5,387 nucleotides of DNA from Roseburia sp. (GTDB lineage: Bacteria; Bacillota; Clostridia; Lachnospirales; Lachnospiraceae): assembly GCA_030844625.1 (NCBI GenBank), contig JAUUNJ010000205.1, forward strand, positions 1 through 5,387, read 5' to 3'. The translations under genes were made by a program, and so were the position numbers. The first letter of the stretch is position 1; each line of letters begins with the position of its first letter. Below the pieces are notes generated by a model. It saw only the letters and a list, made by a program, of their open reading frames with translations. It was not told the DNA's origin and searched no databases. Positions 1-5,387 of the stretch are shown in pieces.

Positions 1-336
1 AAAAAGCGTTGGTCTTGACATATAAATCCTAATATTATCCATAGTAAAAATGATTCTAAGCACATTCGGACCGCATTCTTCAACATTTACCACCTTATCG
101 GGATGCTTCACAATATTAAGTAAGGTCTTGCAGCCTGATGATAAATTTCGGATCGTACCTAAGCCATATTTTGTTTCTATATGCTTGTCTGGTGTCAATT
201 TCGCCTCATCCACTTGTTGAATCAAATCAATTTCTTTTTGTGACATATCTTCATTTCCTGTATTCAGGTTGAAGTACAAGTCATTGTAAAAAATCCAGTC
301 TTTTGAATCTTTCCTCTCCGTATATATATCTATCAT
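1..336 (-). CDS. DUF4869-like protein, N-terminal 112 residues (runs off the left edge)
   Basis: An open frame from ATG at 334-336 runs without a stop to base 1, giving 112 codons; the C-terminus lies outside the window. A strong Shine-Dalgarno, AAGGAGA at 344-350, sits 7 bases before the ATG and fixes the start. The protein opens MIDIYTERKD. From about residue 58 it has a Gly-Leu-Gly turn, then LSSGCKTLL (65-73), HPDKVVNVEECG (78-89) and a short hydrophobic strand. From memory this order (an LSGGxKTL motif, then a DPDxxxNxxxCG motif) matches DUF4869, a bacterial family of unknown function of about 150 residues, so perhaps 35-40 residues are missing. The start overlaps by ATGA the stop of a degraded upstream reading frame, the usual sign of translational coupling in an operon. 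No biochemical role is known to me. The coding call is firm; the family name is from recalled motifs only. Confidence 0.7.
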   Translation of the reverse strand, partial: MIDIYTERKDSKDWIFYNDLYFNLNTGNEDMSQKEIDLIQQVDEAKLTPDKHIETKYGLGTIRNLSSGCKTLLNIVKHPDKVVNVEECGPNVLRIIFTMDNIRIYMSRPTLF

Positions 337-343
337 TCAATGT

Positions 344-350
344 TCTCCTT
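344..350 (-). promoter_or_regulatory. Ribosome-binding site of the DUF4869-like gene
   Basis: On the minus strand this reads AAGGAGA, close to the full anti-Shine-Dalgarno complement, 7 bases before the ATG at 334-336. It lies inside the last codons of the degraded upstream frame, as expected for coupled genes. Confidence 0.75.
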
Positions 351-455
351 CTGCAATATATGTTTAGCATCTGATTTTCCATATCTTACTTGGATAAGGC
401 TTTGAATCAAATTTTCATATAGATATATTCCAATATACCACACATAAATAAATGA

Positions 456-485
456 CCCCAGAAGATCTCTTAAAATCTCCTGGAG
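456..485 (-). terminator. Candidate stem-loop, possible weak terminator or attenuator
   Basis: The minus-strand RNA can form an 11-bp stem (475-485 with 456-466) including two G-U wobbles, closing an 8-base loop (467-474). In plus-strand RNA the same two positions become C-A mismatches, so the structure favours leftward transcripts. It is followed by TCATTTATTTATG, which is U-rich but not a clean U-tract, so it is a poor intrinsic terminator. It lies about 200 bases after the promoter at 689-697 and 120 bases before the DUF4869-like start, where it could attenuate. It also sits inside the coding-like tail of the decayed gene and may be a chance by-product of that sequence. Confidence 0.3.
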
Positions 486-609
486 CCTTCTTCATTTACT
501 ATTGAAAAATAAATCCTTCTATATTTTATTTTTTTGAAAATTATTCAAACTCAATATCTGAAACTATATCTAGTAATTTTATCATATTTTTAAAGCTACA
601 TGTTGTATC

Positions 610-669
610 TTATATCCGATATTTCCACGTATTCTTTTGTGTTTTAGAGGAAAATGCTGACATTTTCAT
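610..669 (-). CDS. 19-codon micro-ORF at the start of the predicted leader
   Basis: ATG at 667-669 opens MKMSAFSSKTQKNTWKYRI, ending in TAA at 610-612. GAGGA at 677-681 is a fair Shine-Dalgarno 7 bases before the ATG. It directly follows the extended -10 promoter, so the transcript would carry only a dozen or so bases before this start. The Shine-Dalgarno lies in one arm of the inverted repeat at 647-681 and the start codon lies in its loop, so folding could limit translation. The frame stays open for 22 more codons after the TAA. It could therefore be a regulatory leader peptide, the broken N-terminus of the decayed gene downstream, or chance. I recognise no homologue. Confidence 0.35.
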   Translation of the reverse strand: MKMSAFSSKTQKNTWKYRI

Positions 670-681
670 GACATTGTCCTC
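647..681 (-). promoter_or_regulatory. Inverted repeat at the predicted transcription start, operator or RBS-masking hairpin
   Basis: Minus-strand arms GAGGACAATG (672-681) and CATTTTCCTC (647-656) pair at 9 of 10 positions around a 15-base loop. A shorter alternative, GAAAATG/CATTTTC (650-656 with 661-667), is a perfect 7-bp stem with a 4-base loop. The two share the 650-656 strand and so exclude each other. The direct repeat TGACATT (658-664 and 669-675 on the plus strand) is spaced 11 bp, about one helical turn. The repeat begins right at the predicted +1, so it could be a repressor operator or a 5' mRNA hairpin that covers the GAGGA ribosome-binding site. The symmetry is seen directly; the function is inferred. 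Confidence 0.45.
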
Positions 682-688
682 AAAAATG

Positions 689-697
689 ATTATAGCA
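689..697 (-). promoter_or_regulatory. Extended -10 promoter facing left
   Basis: The minus strand reads TGCTATAAT, a perfect TG-N-TATAAT extended -10. No good -35 hexamer is seen 16-18 bases upstream, which extended -10 promoters can do without. Transcription should start near 681-682, at the edge of the inverted repeat at 647-681. It lies about 100 bp past the Nudix gene's stop and points towards the micro-ORF, the decayed gene and the DUF4869-like gene, so it probably is that operon's own promoter with a leader of about 345 bases before the DUF4869-like start. Confidence 0.6.
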
Positions 698-752
698 CAA
701 GAGCAATAGGAAAGACAGTGGCATTTTGAATATTTTACCTTCCTATAATTTC

Positions 753-787
753 AAGCCCCAAATCATTGATTTTTGGACTTTTTCTTT
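753..787. terminator. Hairpin after the Nudix gene, possible terminator
   Basis: Arms at 753-764 and 768-780 form about 11 base pairs with a three-base loop and a small internal bulge. It begins about 18 bp beyond the Nudix stop codon, where a terminator of the three-gene array is expected. In the leftward RNA the stem is better (U-G instead of A-C at 756/777), but the U-tract is missing there. The T-rich run at 779-787 would serve rightward transcription, for which no gene is seen. Direction and strength are therefore unsure. Confidence 0.35.
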
Positions 788-798
788 AAACAGTTACC

Positions 799-1518
799 TC
801 ATAACAAGCTTTCTTTATCCACTTCCGTAAAGAAGTATTCTAATGTGCCCACAAACACTTCTTGCTCGAACAATTCTTTTATTTGTTCCCGATTCATCCA
901 AGCAACCTGTGCAACTTCATCCGTTGTAGCATTACCCAAATCAACTTCTCCGTCATATTCAAACAGCCAAACGTCCATAATATCATTAAAGATTTTTCCC
1001 TCAATGATTTTTCGTGTCTTTGTAAAAAGAACCTGTCCATTTTCCGGCATTAAATCAACTCCAACCTCTTCCTTTGCCTCTCGAATTGCTCCTAATAAAC
1101 TATCCTCACCTTTTACAACCGAACCGCCTACACATTCCCACATCAAAGGATATGTCGGTCTGTTTGCAGAACGCTGCGAGATAAGGTACTCGCCCTTGGA
1201 ATTACGAATCCACACATGCACCACCAGATGGTATCCGTCTATCGGTAACTGTTCTCCTCTGATATGATCTTTTCCCAGAAGTTCTCGGTTCTCACTATAC
1301 AAATCCCATATTTCTGCATCCGGCACATACTCCACAATATCCCCAAAATCTGCATGTAAGGTTTTACAGATTTTGCTAAGAATTGTAAGGCTCACCTCTT
1401 CATCACGGCGAAGCTTTGTCATTGTGTTAGGAGCGATTTCTGCCTTTTTACGCAAATCTGATTTACTCATTTTTTTATCAACTAATAGTTTCCATAATTT
1501 ATTGTATGATACCGCCAT
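799..1518 (-). CDS. Fusion of Cro/C1-type HTH domain and Nudix hydrolase
   Basis: The 239-residue product joins two domains normally found as separate proteins. Residues about 3-67 are a Cro/C1-type helix-turn-helix of the HTH_26 style (KLWKLL, KSDLRKKAEIAPNTMTKLRR, SLTILSKICKTL, GDIVEYVPD), ending just where stand-alone members end. From about residue 69 a Nudix domain starts, beginning EIWDLY as free Nudix proteins of the YfcD/isopentenyl-diphosphate-isomerase-like group do. Its Nudix box is complete: G132, E138, R146, E147, E150, E151, G153. The Nudix family cleaves nucleoside-diphosphate-linked compounds with a divalent metal held by these glutamates; the substrate here is unknown. The ATG at 1516-1518 is chosen because GGAGA lies 7 bases upstream. 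A TTG at 1540-1542 would add eight residues but has a badly spaced site. It lies 38 bp after the P-loop/Mrr gene and is likely co-transcribed. The protein may repress the array and sense or degrade a nucleotide; that role is inference. It is not NrtR-like, since NrtR has Nudix first and HTH last. Confidence 0.93.
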   Translation of the reverse strand: MAVSYNKLWKLLVDKKMSKSDLRKKAEIAPNTMTKLRRDEEVSLTILSKICKTLHADFGDIVEYVPDAEIWDLYSENRELLGKDHIRGEQLPIDGYHLVVHVWIRNSKGEYLISQRSANRPTYPLMWECVGGSVVKGEDSLLGAIREAKEEVGVDLMPENGQVLFTKTRKIIEGKIFNDIMDVWLFEYDGEVDLGNATTDEVAQVAWMNREQIKELFEQEVFVGTLEYFFTEVDKESLL

Positions 1519-1525
1519 AACAATG

Positions 1526-1530
1526 TCTCC
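1526..1530 (-). promoter_or_regulatory. Ribosome-binding site deciding the HTH-Nudix start
   Basis: The minus strand reads GGAGA, 7 bases before the ATG at 1516-1518. Because it falls inside the eight-codon extension that would begin at TTG 1540-1542, it argues for the shorter 239-residue product. Confidence 0.7.
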
Positions 1531-1556
1531 ATTCACCTTCAATAATTATCAATTTC

Positions 1557-2651
1557 CTACCTGCAATCCATTATCTGTTTCATTAACTCTGAATAGTCCA
1601 TTAAATTCATTCTACTTTTTATCGTCTGTTGAAATCTACGAGCATCCTTTGAGAAATATGAGTTAGTTACCATTATTCCTGCTGTAACCCTGTCCGCTTC
1701 AACAGTTCCATATAGTTGTCTAACAAGTCCAACATTCACAGGATGCTTAGGCGCTTTCTTTTTACATTCAGCATAAATCACCAAATCGCCTAACACTGAA
1801 TTATTAAGAACAATCAAATCCTTACCACCATCTCTTGTCTGTTTCGTAAGTTGCACATTATATCCTTTTCTTTCAAACAATTCACAAACCAGTTCCTCAA
1901 ACTGTCTAGGAGTAATTTCTTGAAGTATTTCTGGTCTTAATGCAACTTTATCCACAAGCGAATGCGTTACTACCTTTATATCATTTTTTATTTCGTCTGG
2001 TACTCTAATAATTTTTCGTTCTGGAACAACTATCTCTGGATGTTGTAGAGATACACCTCCTTTATATGTATATATTTGATGTATATCCTTTTCAAAATCA
2101 AGAAAATATTCGTTAAGCCCCTCGCCCTTTAGTTTTGTATGAAGCTTTTCAGCTATCGTTCTAGGCGTTAAATTTTGCTTATCAAGTTCTTTAAAAATAC
2201 CTTCTACAATACTGTCACTCGAGATACGGGCACCAAGATAATCACTAATAAACAATAATATCTGTTTATCTGTTAATAGCTTTAACCTTATTTCATAATC
2301 AAAATTTATATCAAACTTATTTTCTCTAGCAGTGCATATATAACACCCTCTAGCATTTTTAATGTTCTCTACCATTTGTTGTTTATATCTATATATTTCG
2401 TCCAAACCATCCACTAAACAAACAACATCTGTAAAATCAGATGAATGTTTCCATATTTTATTTCCCATCTGTGAAAAAACCATCGTTTCATACCAGATTT
2501 TTCTTCCTTGTTCCTCTAATATCTTTCCAATTATATTTAACAAAAAAGTTTTACCACTTCCTGCCGCACCTGTTATCAAGATTTTGCCATATGGTTTCAT
2601 CCTGACAACATCTAAAAGTTTCTGTAACTCGTCCCTTCTTATAATCTCCAT
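1557..2651 (-). CDS. NACHT/AAA-like P-loop ATPase with C-terminal Mrr-type endonuclease domain
   Basis: A 364-residue protein in two parts. The N-terminal part (about 1-190) is a P-loop NTPase: Walker A GAAGSGKT at 28-35, Walker B VVCLVDGLDEI at 76-86 with the VDGLDE signature typical of NACHT/STAND ATPases, and CTARE at 106-110 at the usual sensor position. After a linker (about 190-245), residues 246-345 form an Mrr-like restriction endonuclease fold of the PD-(D/E)XK group: ITPRQFEELVCELFERKGYNV, then DGGKD (274-278) with D278, AECKKK with E295 and K297, RQLYG (311-315) and a GIMVTNSYFS strand. All expected catalytic residues are present, so DNA cleavage is likely active. No TPR, WD40 or LRR sensor region exists, so it is far smaller than Avs-type STAND proteins. 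AAAGGA at 2661-2666 sits 9 bases before the ATG, and the helicase stop is 17 bp upstream, so the two are surely co-transcribed. Cytoplasmic; no signal peptide or membrane segment. A role as an ATP-gated nuclease partner of the helicase is inferred. Confidence 0.93.
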   Translation of the reverse strand: MEIIRRDELQKLLDVVRMKPYGKILITGAAGSGKTFLLNIIGKILEEQGRKIWYETMVFSQMGNKIWKHSSDFTDVVCLVDGLDEIYRYKQQMVENIKNARGCYICTARENKFDINFDYEIRLKLLTDKQILLFISDYLGARISSDSIVEGIFKELDKQNLTPRTIAEKLHTKLKGEGLNEYFLDFEKDIHQIYTYKGGVSLQHPEIVVPERKIIRVPDEIKNDIKVVTHSLVDKVALRPEILQEITPRQFEELVCELFERKGYNVQLTKQTRDGGKDLIVLNNSVLGDLVIYAECKKKAPKHPVNVGLVRQLYGTVEADRVTAGIMVTNSYFSKDARRFQQTIKSRMNLMDYSELMKQIMDCR

Positions 2652-2660
2652 ACACAGCTT

Positions 2661-2666
2661 TCCTTT
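2661..2666 (-). promoter_or_regulatory. Ribosome-binding site of the P-loop/Mrr gene
   Basis: The minus strand reads AAAGGA, 9 bases before the ATG at 2649-2651. It lies just after the helicase stop codon (2669-2671), so ribosomes ending the helicase can restart here. Confidence 0.75.
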
Positions 2667-2668
2667 CG

Positions 2669-5380
2669 TTACCCAACCGACTTATCTAGCATCTCTACAA
2701 TCTTTTCTCTTTCGCCACTACCATTAGTCATAAATCTCAGTAATGGAATTTCATACAACTCCATAATATGATTTTTCAACAAATCTCTTGAAGCCTGAAC
2801 AGTATCCTCTTTATGGTATTCATATCCGTCAACCTCAATCGCCAACACAGGCTTTTTACCAATTCTGTTATAAATCAGAAAATCTAAATGTGTTGCTGGA
2901 TTCATTGCATACTGACATTCCTTCTCATTTAATAGTTCTGGATTCTTAATCAACATATTCAACGGAAAATGACAAACAACATCCAAGCTTGAATACTTGT
3001 TAGCGGAGATAATGTCCTCTATCAATGAATACATCAGGTTTTCCGAATCATATTCTGATACTTTTTTGTGCTTCTGCAAATATACCCTTCTTTCCTCAGT
3101 ATACTGCTTGTAAAGGTAATCAAAAATCGAATAAATCTTGCTTTCAGTAACCTCAAAATTATTATACTGAATATAATCAATCAAATCTGTTATATTGTGC
3201 TCTTTTGATTGCACATTTCCAGTTACAACCAACATCAATTTCTTTTTGGCTCTTGATACAGCAACATTGATTAAATACGGATCATCTGCAAAATCAGATA
3301 TCTCATCATCCACAGTAGATATAATAATATTCTCTTTTTCCTTACCCTGGAACTTATGCACCGTAGCCGCATCAATATCTGTAATCTCCTTGCTTAATGC
3401 TTCTACCTGATTTTTGTACGGTGCAATAATTCCGGTTTCTTCCGGATTTGAAACATATTTGGGTATAATCTCATTTTTAATAACATCTATCTGGCGCTGA
3501 CTATAATGGTTACGTTCATGATTTCCCGCTACCGTTTTTACTACCGATAAAACATCCTCTTCACCCTTATCCGTTGTCATAATAATCAATTCACCACGAT
3601 AGAATTTCTGGTTACAGAAATTTATTATTTTTGGGTGACACCTATAATGTTCCCGTAACAATGTTTGTGTTACATTAGGCATAACATCCAAAATGGATTG
3701 CAGAAAACTGTTTGTATACTGATATCCTTCACTCACATTAAAACTGTCAAATATAGCTTTTGCTTTTGCCTTTATATCATCTGTAACAACATTAGGAAGT
3801 TGCTTGGTATCACCCACAATAACAACATTCCTTGCACAGGACAATGCCAACGCACCAGTTGCAATATCTACCTGTGATGCCTCATCCATGATAAGGTAAT
3901 CATACACCACATCTGAATTCAGGCTGTTTCTTGATGAAAATGTTGTACTTAATATAACCGGATACTCAGCCATTACATCGTATGATTCCTTCCACAAATT
4001 ATCTTCACTAAAAGTTTTCCTACTACTGTTACCTTCATATTTCCTTGCCAGTTTGTCTTTTAGGACAACCATTGACTGATTGCATAAATCCTCAAGCAAA
4101 TTCTTATTAACACTATTTAAATACTTTTCAATATCTGCAATTTCCGCAGACAACTCCGCCTGCTTCGCACGATAATACATTGCCTGAAAGGTTGTAATTA
4201 TCTTTGAAATATCCTGCTTATAAATGCTCCAATCGGTTACTCCATATTTAAATAAGGCTTTTATCTTAAACCAAAATCCTATTGACGTTTTCTCTTCTGA
4301 AATCGACTGGCACTCCTGCCACAATACCATCCATTGCTTTGAAGATAATTTTTTCTTGAACTTAATACTATCTGTATGAACATCTGATTCTTTAACATAT
4401 TGATTGAAATATTCCTGTTCAGTAACCAACTGTGAAAGTTCCTGCCTTAAACACGCTAATTTTTCCTGCTTAGCAAAAACACTTTTTAACTGACTGGATT
4501 GCTCTGCTATTTTCTTCTGCAAAACACTTGGATCTTCTCCCGTTTTCCACGACGAAAAGTCGGGATAAGCAGCGTCCTGATGCTCAACAAATAATTTCTT
4601 ATTTTTAGAACTTCCTAATGTCGCAGCAATAAAACCTAAATTGTATTTTGGAGAAGATAATTTTTCATATACGTTTTCCGTTGCCGAATTATTATTGGAT
4701 ACTATCTGTACCGTTTTCCCTTGCATTAATATATTGGCAATAATATTCAATATCGTCTGTGTCTTTCCTGTTCCTGGAGGTCCCTGTATAACACTAATCT
4801 GATTCTCCATGGCATTTTTTACAGCCTTATACTGACTGTTATTGCATCCAAATGGGAAAATCGGAATGTATTCCCGTCCTATTCTTTTTCCTTGCAATGA
4901 TGATGGATTCAAATACTTTGCTAAAGCTACATCACTACCCACAAAAGAAATCTTGTCAAACCTCTTAGACAATAATTTTTCACCAGTTTCTTCATTCCTA
5001 ATATTACTCAAACCTGCAATTTGCTTTATATATTCAAATACATTTGATGATTGACTCTGAGTAAGACATGATTCAATAATATATAACTCGCTACGACGAT
5101 AATCTCTTTCACTACCATCGCCAAAACAAATATGCCAATAAGACTCACTTCCGCTTCTAAATACATATATTGCATTAACATCAAAGAACTCTCGTCCTTC
5201 TCTGCTAATCCGATACATGTTAGGATTCAAAACCTCCGGATCAGTCAACTTTTCCACATTCAAATATGCATACGAGTATGTTTTTCCATTATTGAATTTT
5301 ACATCCCATTTTTGGGTATTTCTATTGTAACCACATGACATTATTTCGGATGTCTTTATTTCACCCTTGATAATGACCAT
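2669..5380 (-). CDS. Superfamily 1 DNA2/UPF1-like helicase with C-terminal DUF2726-type nuclease domain
   Basis: A 903-residue protein. Residues about 10-45 resemble a small KTSC-like beta domain (SEIMSCGYN, VKFNNGKTYSYAY). The SF1 helicase core has every motif: Walker A GPPGTGKT (200-207), motif II MDEASQ (498-503), motif III VGDTKQLP (522-529), motif IV LREHYRCHP (575-583), motif V VHKFQGKEKE (674-683) and motif VI VAVSRAKKKL (707-716). A long insertion between motifs Ia and II (about 280-460) holds a probable coiled coil (about 286-327). The last 130 residues carry a DUF2726/Vsr-like PD-(D/E)XK nuclease: HLDFLIYN (D833), LAIEVDGYEYH (E849, D851, H856) and a following D866/K869, all conserved in that group. 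The core drives ATP-dependent unwinding; the tail probably cuts DNA. Cytoplasmic, with no signal or membrane segment. The ATG lies 7 bp from the right edge and the frame is still open there, so its ribosome-binding site cannot be seen and a longer N-terminus is possible. First of three closely spaced genes; a defence role is inferred from architecture and neighbours. Confidence 0.93.
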   Translation of the reverse strand: MVIIKGEIKTSEIMSCGYNRNTQKWDVKFNNGKTYSYAYLNVEKLTDPEVLNPNMYRISREGREFFDVNAIYVFRSGSESYWHICFGDGSERDYRRSELYIIESCLTQSQSSNVFEYIKQIAGLSNIRNEETGEKLLSKRFDKISFVGSDVALAKYLNPSSLQGKRIGREYIPIFPFGCNNSQYKAVKNAMENQISVIQGPPGTGKTQTILNIIANILMQGKTVQIVSNNNSATENVYEKLSSPKYNLGFIAATLGSSKNKKLFVEHQDAAYPDFSSWKTGEDPSVLQKKIAEQSSQLKSVFAKQEKLACLRQELSQLVTEQEYFNQYVKESDVHTDSIKFKKKLSSKQWMVLWQECQSISEEKTSIGFWFKIKALFKYGVTDWSIYKQDISKIITTFQAMYYRAKQAELSAEIADIEKYLNSVNKNLLEDLCNQSMVVLKDKLARKYEGNSSRKTFSEDNLWKESYDVMAEYPVILSTTFSSRNSLNSDVVYDYLIMDEASQVDIATGALALSCARNVVIVGDTKQLPNVVTDDIKAKAKAIFDSFNVSEGYQYTNSFLQSILDVMPNVTQTLLREHYRCHPKIINFCNQKFYRGELIIMTTDKGEEDVLSVVKTVAGNHERNHYSQRQIDVIKNEIIPKYVSNPEETGIIAPYKNQVEALSKEITDIDAATVHKFQGKEKENIIISTVDDEISDFADDPYLINVAVSRAKKKLMLVVTGNVQSKEHNITDLIDYIQYNNFEVTESKIYSIFDYLYKQYTEERRVYLQKHKKVSEYDSENLMYSLIEDIISANKYSSLDVVCHFPLNMLIKNPELLNEKECQYAMNPATHLDFLIYNRIGKKPVLAIEVDGYEYHKEDTVQASRDLLKNHIMELYEIPLLRFMTNGSGEREKIVEMLDKSVG

Positions 5381-5387
5381 ATAATAT

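Larger units (their letters stand above)
333..585 (-). pseudogene. Decayed small gene upstream of the DUF4869-like gene
   Basis: Three minus-strand frames each carry protein-like text that would join into one product of about 80-90 residues if two frameshifts were repaired. The first piece starts at ATG 583-585 and reads MIKLLDIVSDIEFE before a TAA at 541-543. The second, from 538, begins FKKIKYRRIYFSIVNEEG and ends at a TAA at 470-472. The third is a 52-codon open stretch from 491, containing RRLQEILRDLLG, an aromatic-rich hydrophobic segment, then VRYGKSDAKHILQKENIE, with a TGA at 333-335. The third piece has no ATG or ribosome-binding site of its own, yet its stop overlaps the next start by ATGA, which is what an intact first gene of an operon would do. 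A run of seven A/T at about 529-535 is a likely slippage site between pieces one and two. I do not recognise the family. Only the tail (333-491) looks clearly coding; the joining is inference. Confidence 0.4.

Noticed and set aside
421..445. AT-rich palindrome TATATT-GG-AATATA as an operator
   Set aside because: Six-base arms of only A and T are expected by chance in this AT-rich spacer, and the segment reads as protein-like text in the tail frame.
415..495. 26-codon minus-strand ORF beginning MKKAPGDFKRSS
   Set aside because: The nearest Shine-Dalgarno-like AAGGA is about 18 bases before the ATG. It overlaps the tail frame ending at 333, which has the better-supported ATGA coupling to the next gene.
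744..749. TATAAT on the plus strand, as a -10 box for rightward transcription
   Set aside because: The nearest -35-like TTGAAT is only about 12 bp away, and no plus-strand gene follows; downstream lies the 3' end of the minus-strand HTH-Nudix gene.
773..1267. Plus-strand open frame of 164 codons opposite the Nudix gene
   Set aside because: It is antisense to a gene with a complete Nudix box and HTH domain, has no ribosome-binding site, and its product is low-complexity Ser/Thr-rich text typical of a shadow frame.
1519..1542. Eight-codon N-terminal extension of the HTH-Nudix gene from a TTG start
   Set aside because: The TTG lacks a well-spaced ribosome-binding site, while the GGAGA lies inside the extension and serves the ATG at 1516-1518; the added residues are not part of the HTH domain.
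1..5387. CRISPR array, tRNA, insertion-sequence ends or attachment sites
   Set aside because: I saw no regularly spaced repeats, no tRNA-like cloverleaf, no transposase text and no paired terminal repeats in the window.

Overview
The window is AT-rich bacterial DNA. Its purine-rich Shine-Dalgarno sites, A/T-ending codons and family content (an HTH_26-type Cro/C1 domain and a DUF4869-like protein) fit a Gram-positive, low-GC anaerobe of the Clostridia, probably Lachnospiraceae-like. That placement is inference from style and families; no marker gene is present. Every gene I can support lies on the minus strand, so transcription runs from high to low coordinates.

Right to left, the main content is a tight three-gene array. 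First comes a ~903-residue superfamily 1 helicase (DNA2/UPF1-like) with a C-terminal PD-(D/E)XK-type nuclease domain of DUF2726/Vsr-like style (2669-5380). After 17 bp follows a 364-residue protein with an N-terminal NACHT/AAA-like P-loop ATPase and a C-terminal Mrr-type restriction endonuclease domain (1557-2651). After 38 bp follows a fusion of a small Cro/C1-type HTH domain and a complete Nudix hydrolase domain (799-1518). Each downstream gene has its own good ribosome-binding site. The array's promoter lies beyond the right edge. Two nuclease-bearing ATPases side by side, with a DNA-binding/nucleotide-hydrolysing protein behind them, look like an anti-phage or anti-plasmid defence module. 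I cannot match the exact three-gene combination to a named system from memory, and the role is inferred.

The left 800 bp is different. Bases 337-798 hold no intact gene of normal size. They contain a hairpin just past the Nudix stop, a clear extended -10 promoter facing left (689-697), an inverted repeat starting at the predicted transcription start (647-681) that could hide the ribosome-binding site of a 19-codon micro-ORF, and what looks like a decayed small gene. The tail of that decayed gene (stop at 333-335) overlaps by ATGA the start of a DUF4869-like gene cut by the left edge (1-336). I read this as an older leftward operon whose first gene has degenerated, next to which the helicase/nuclease array sits.
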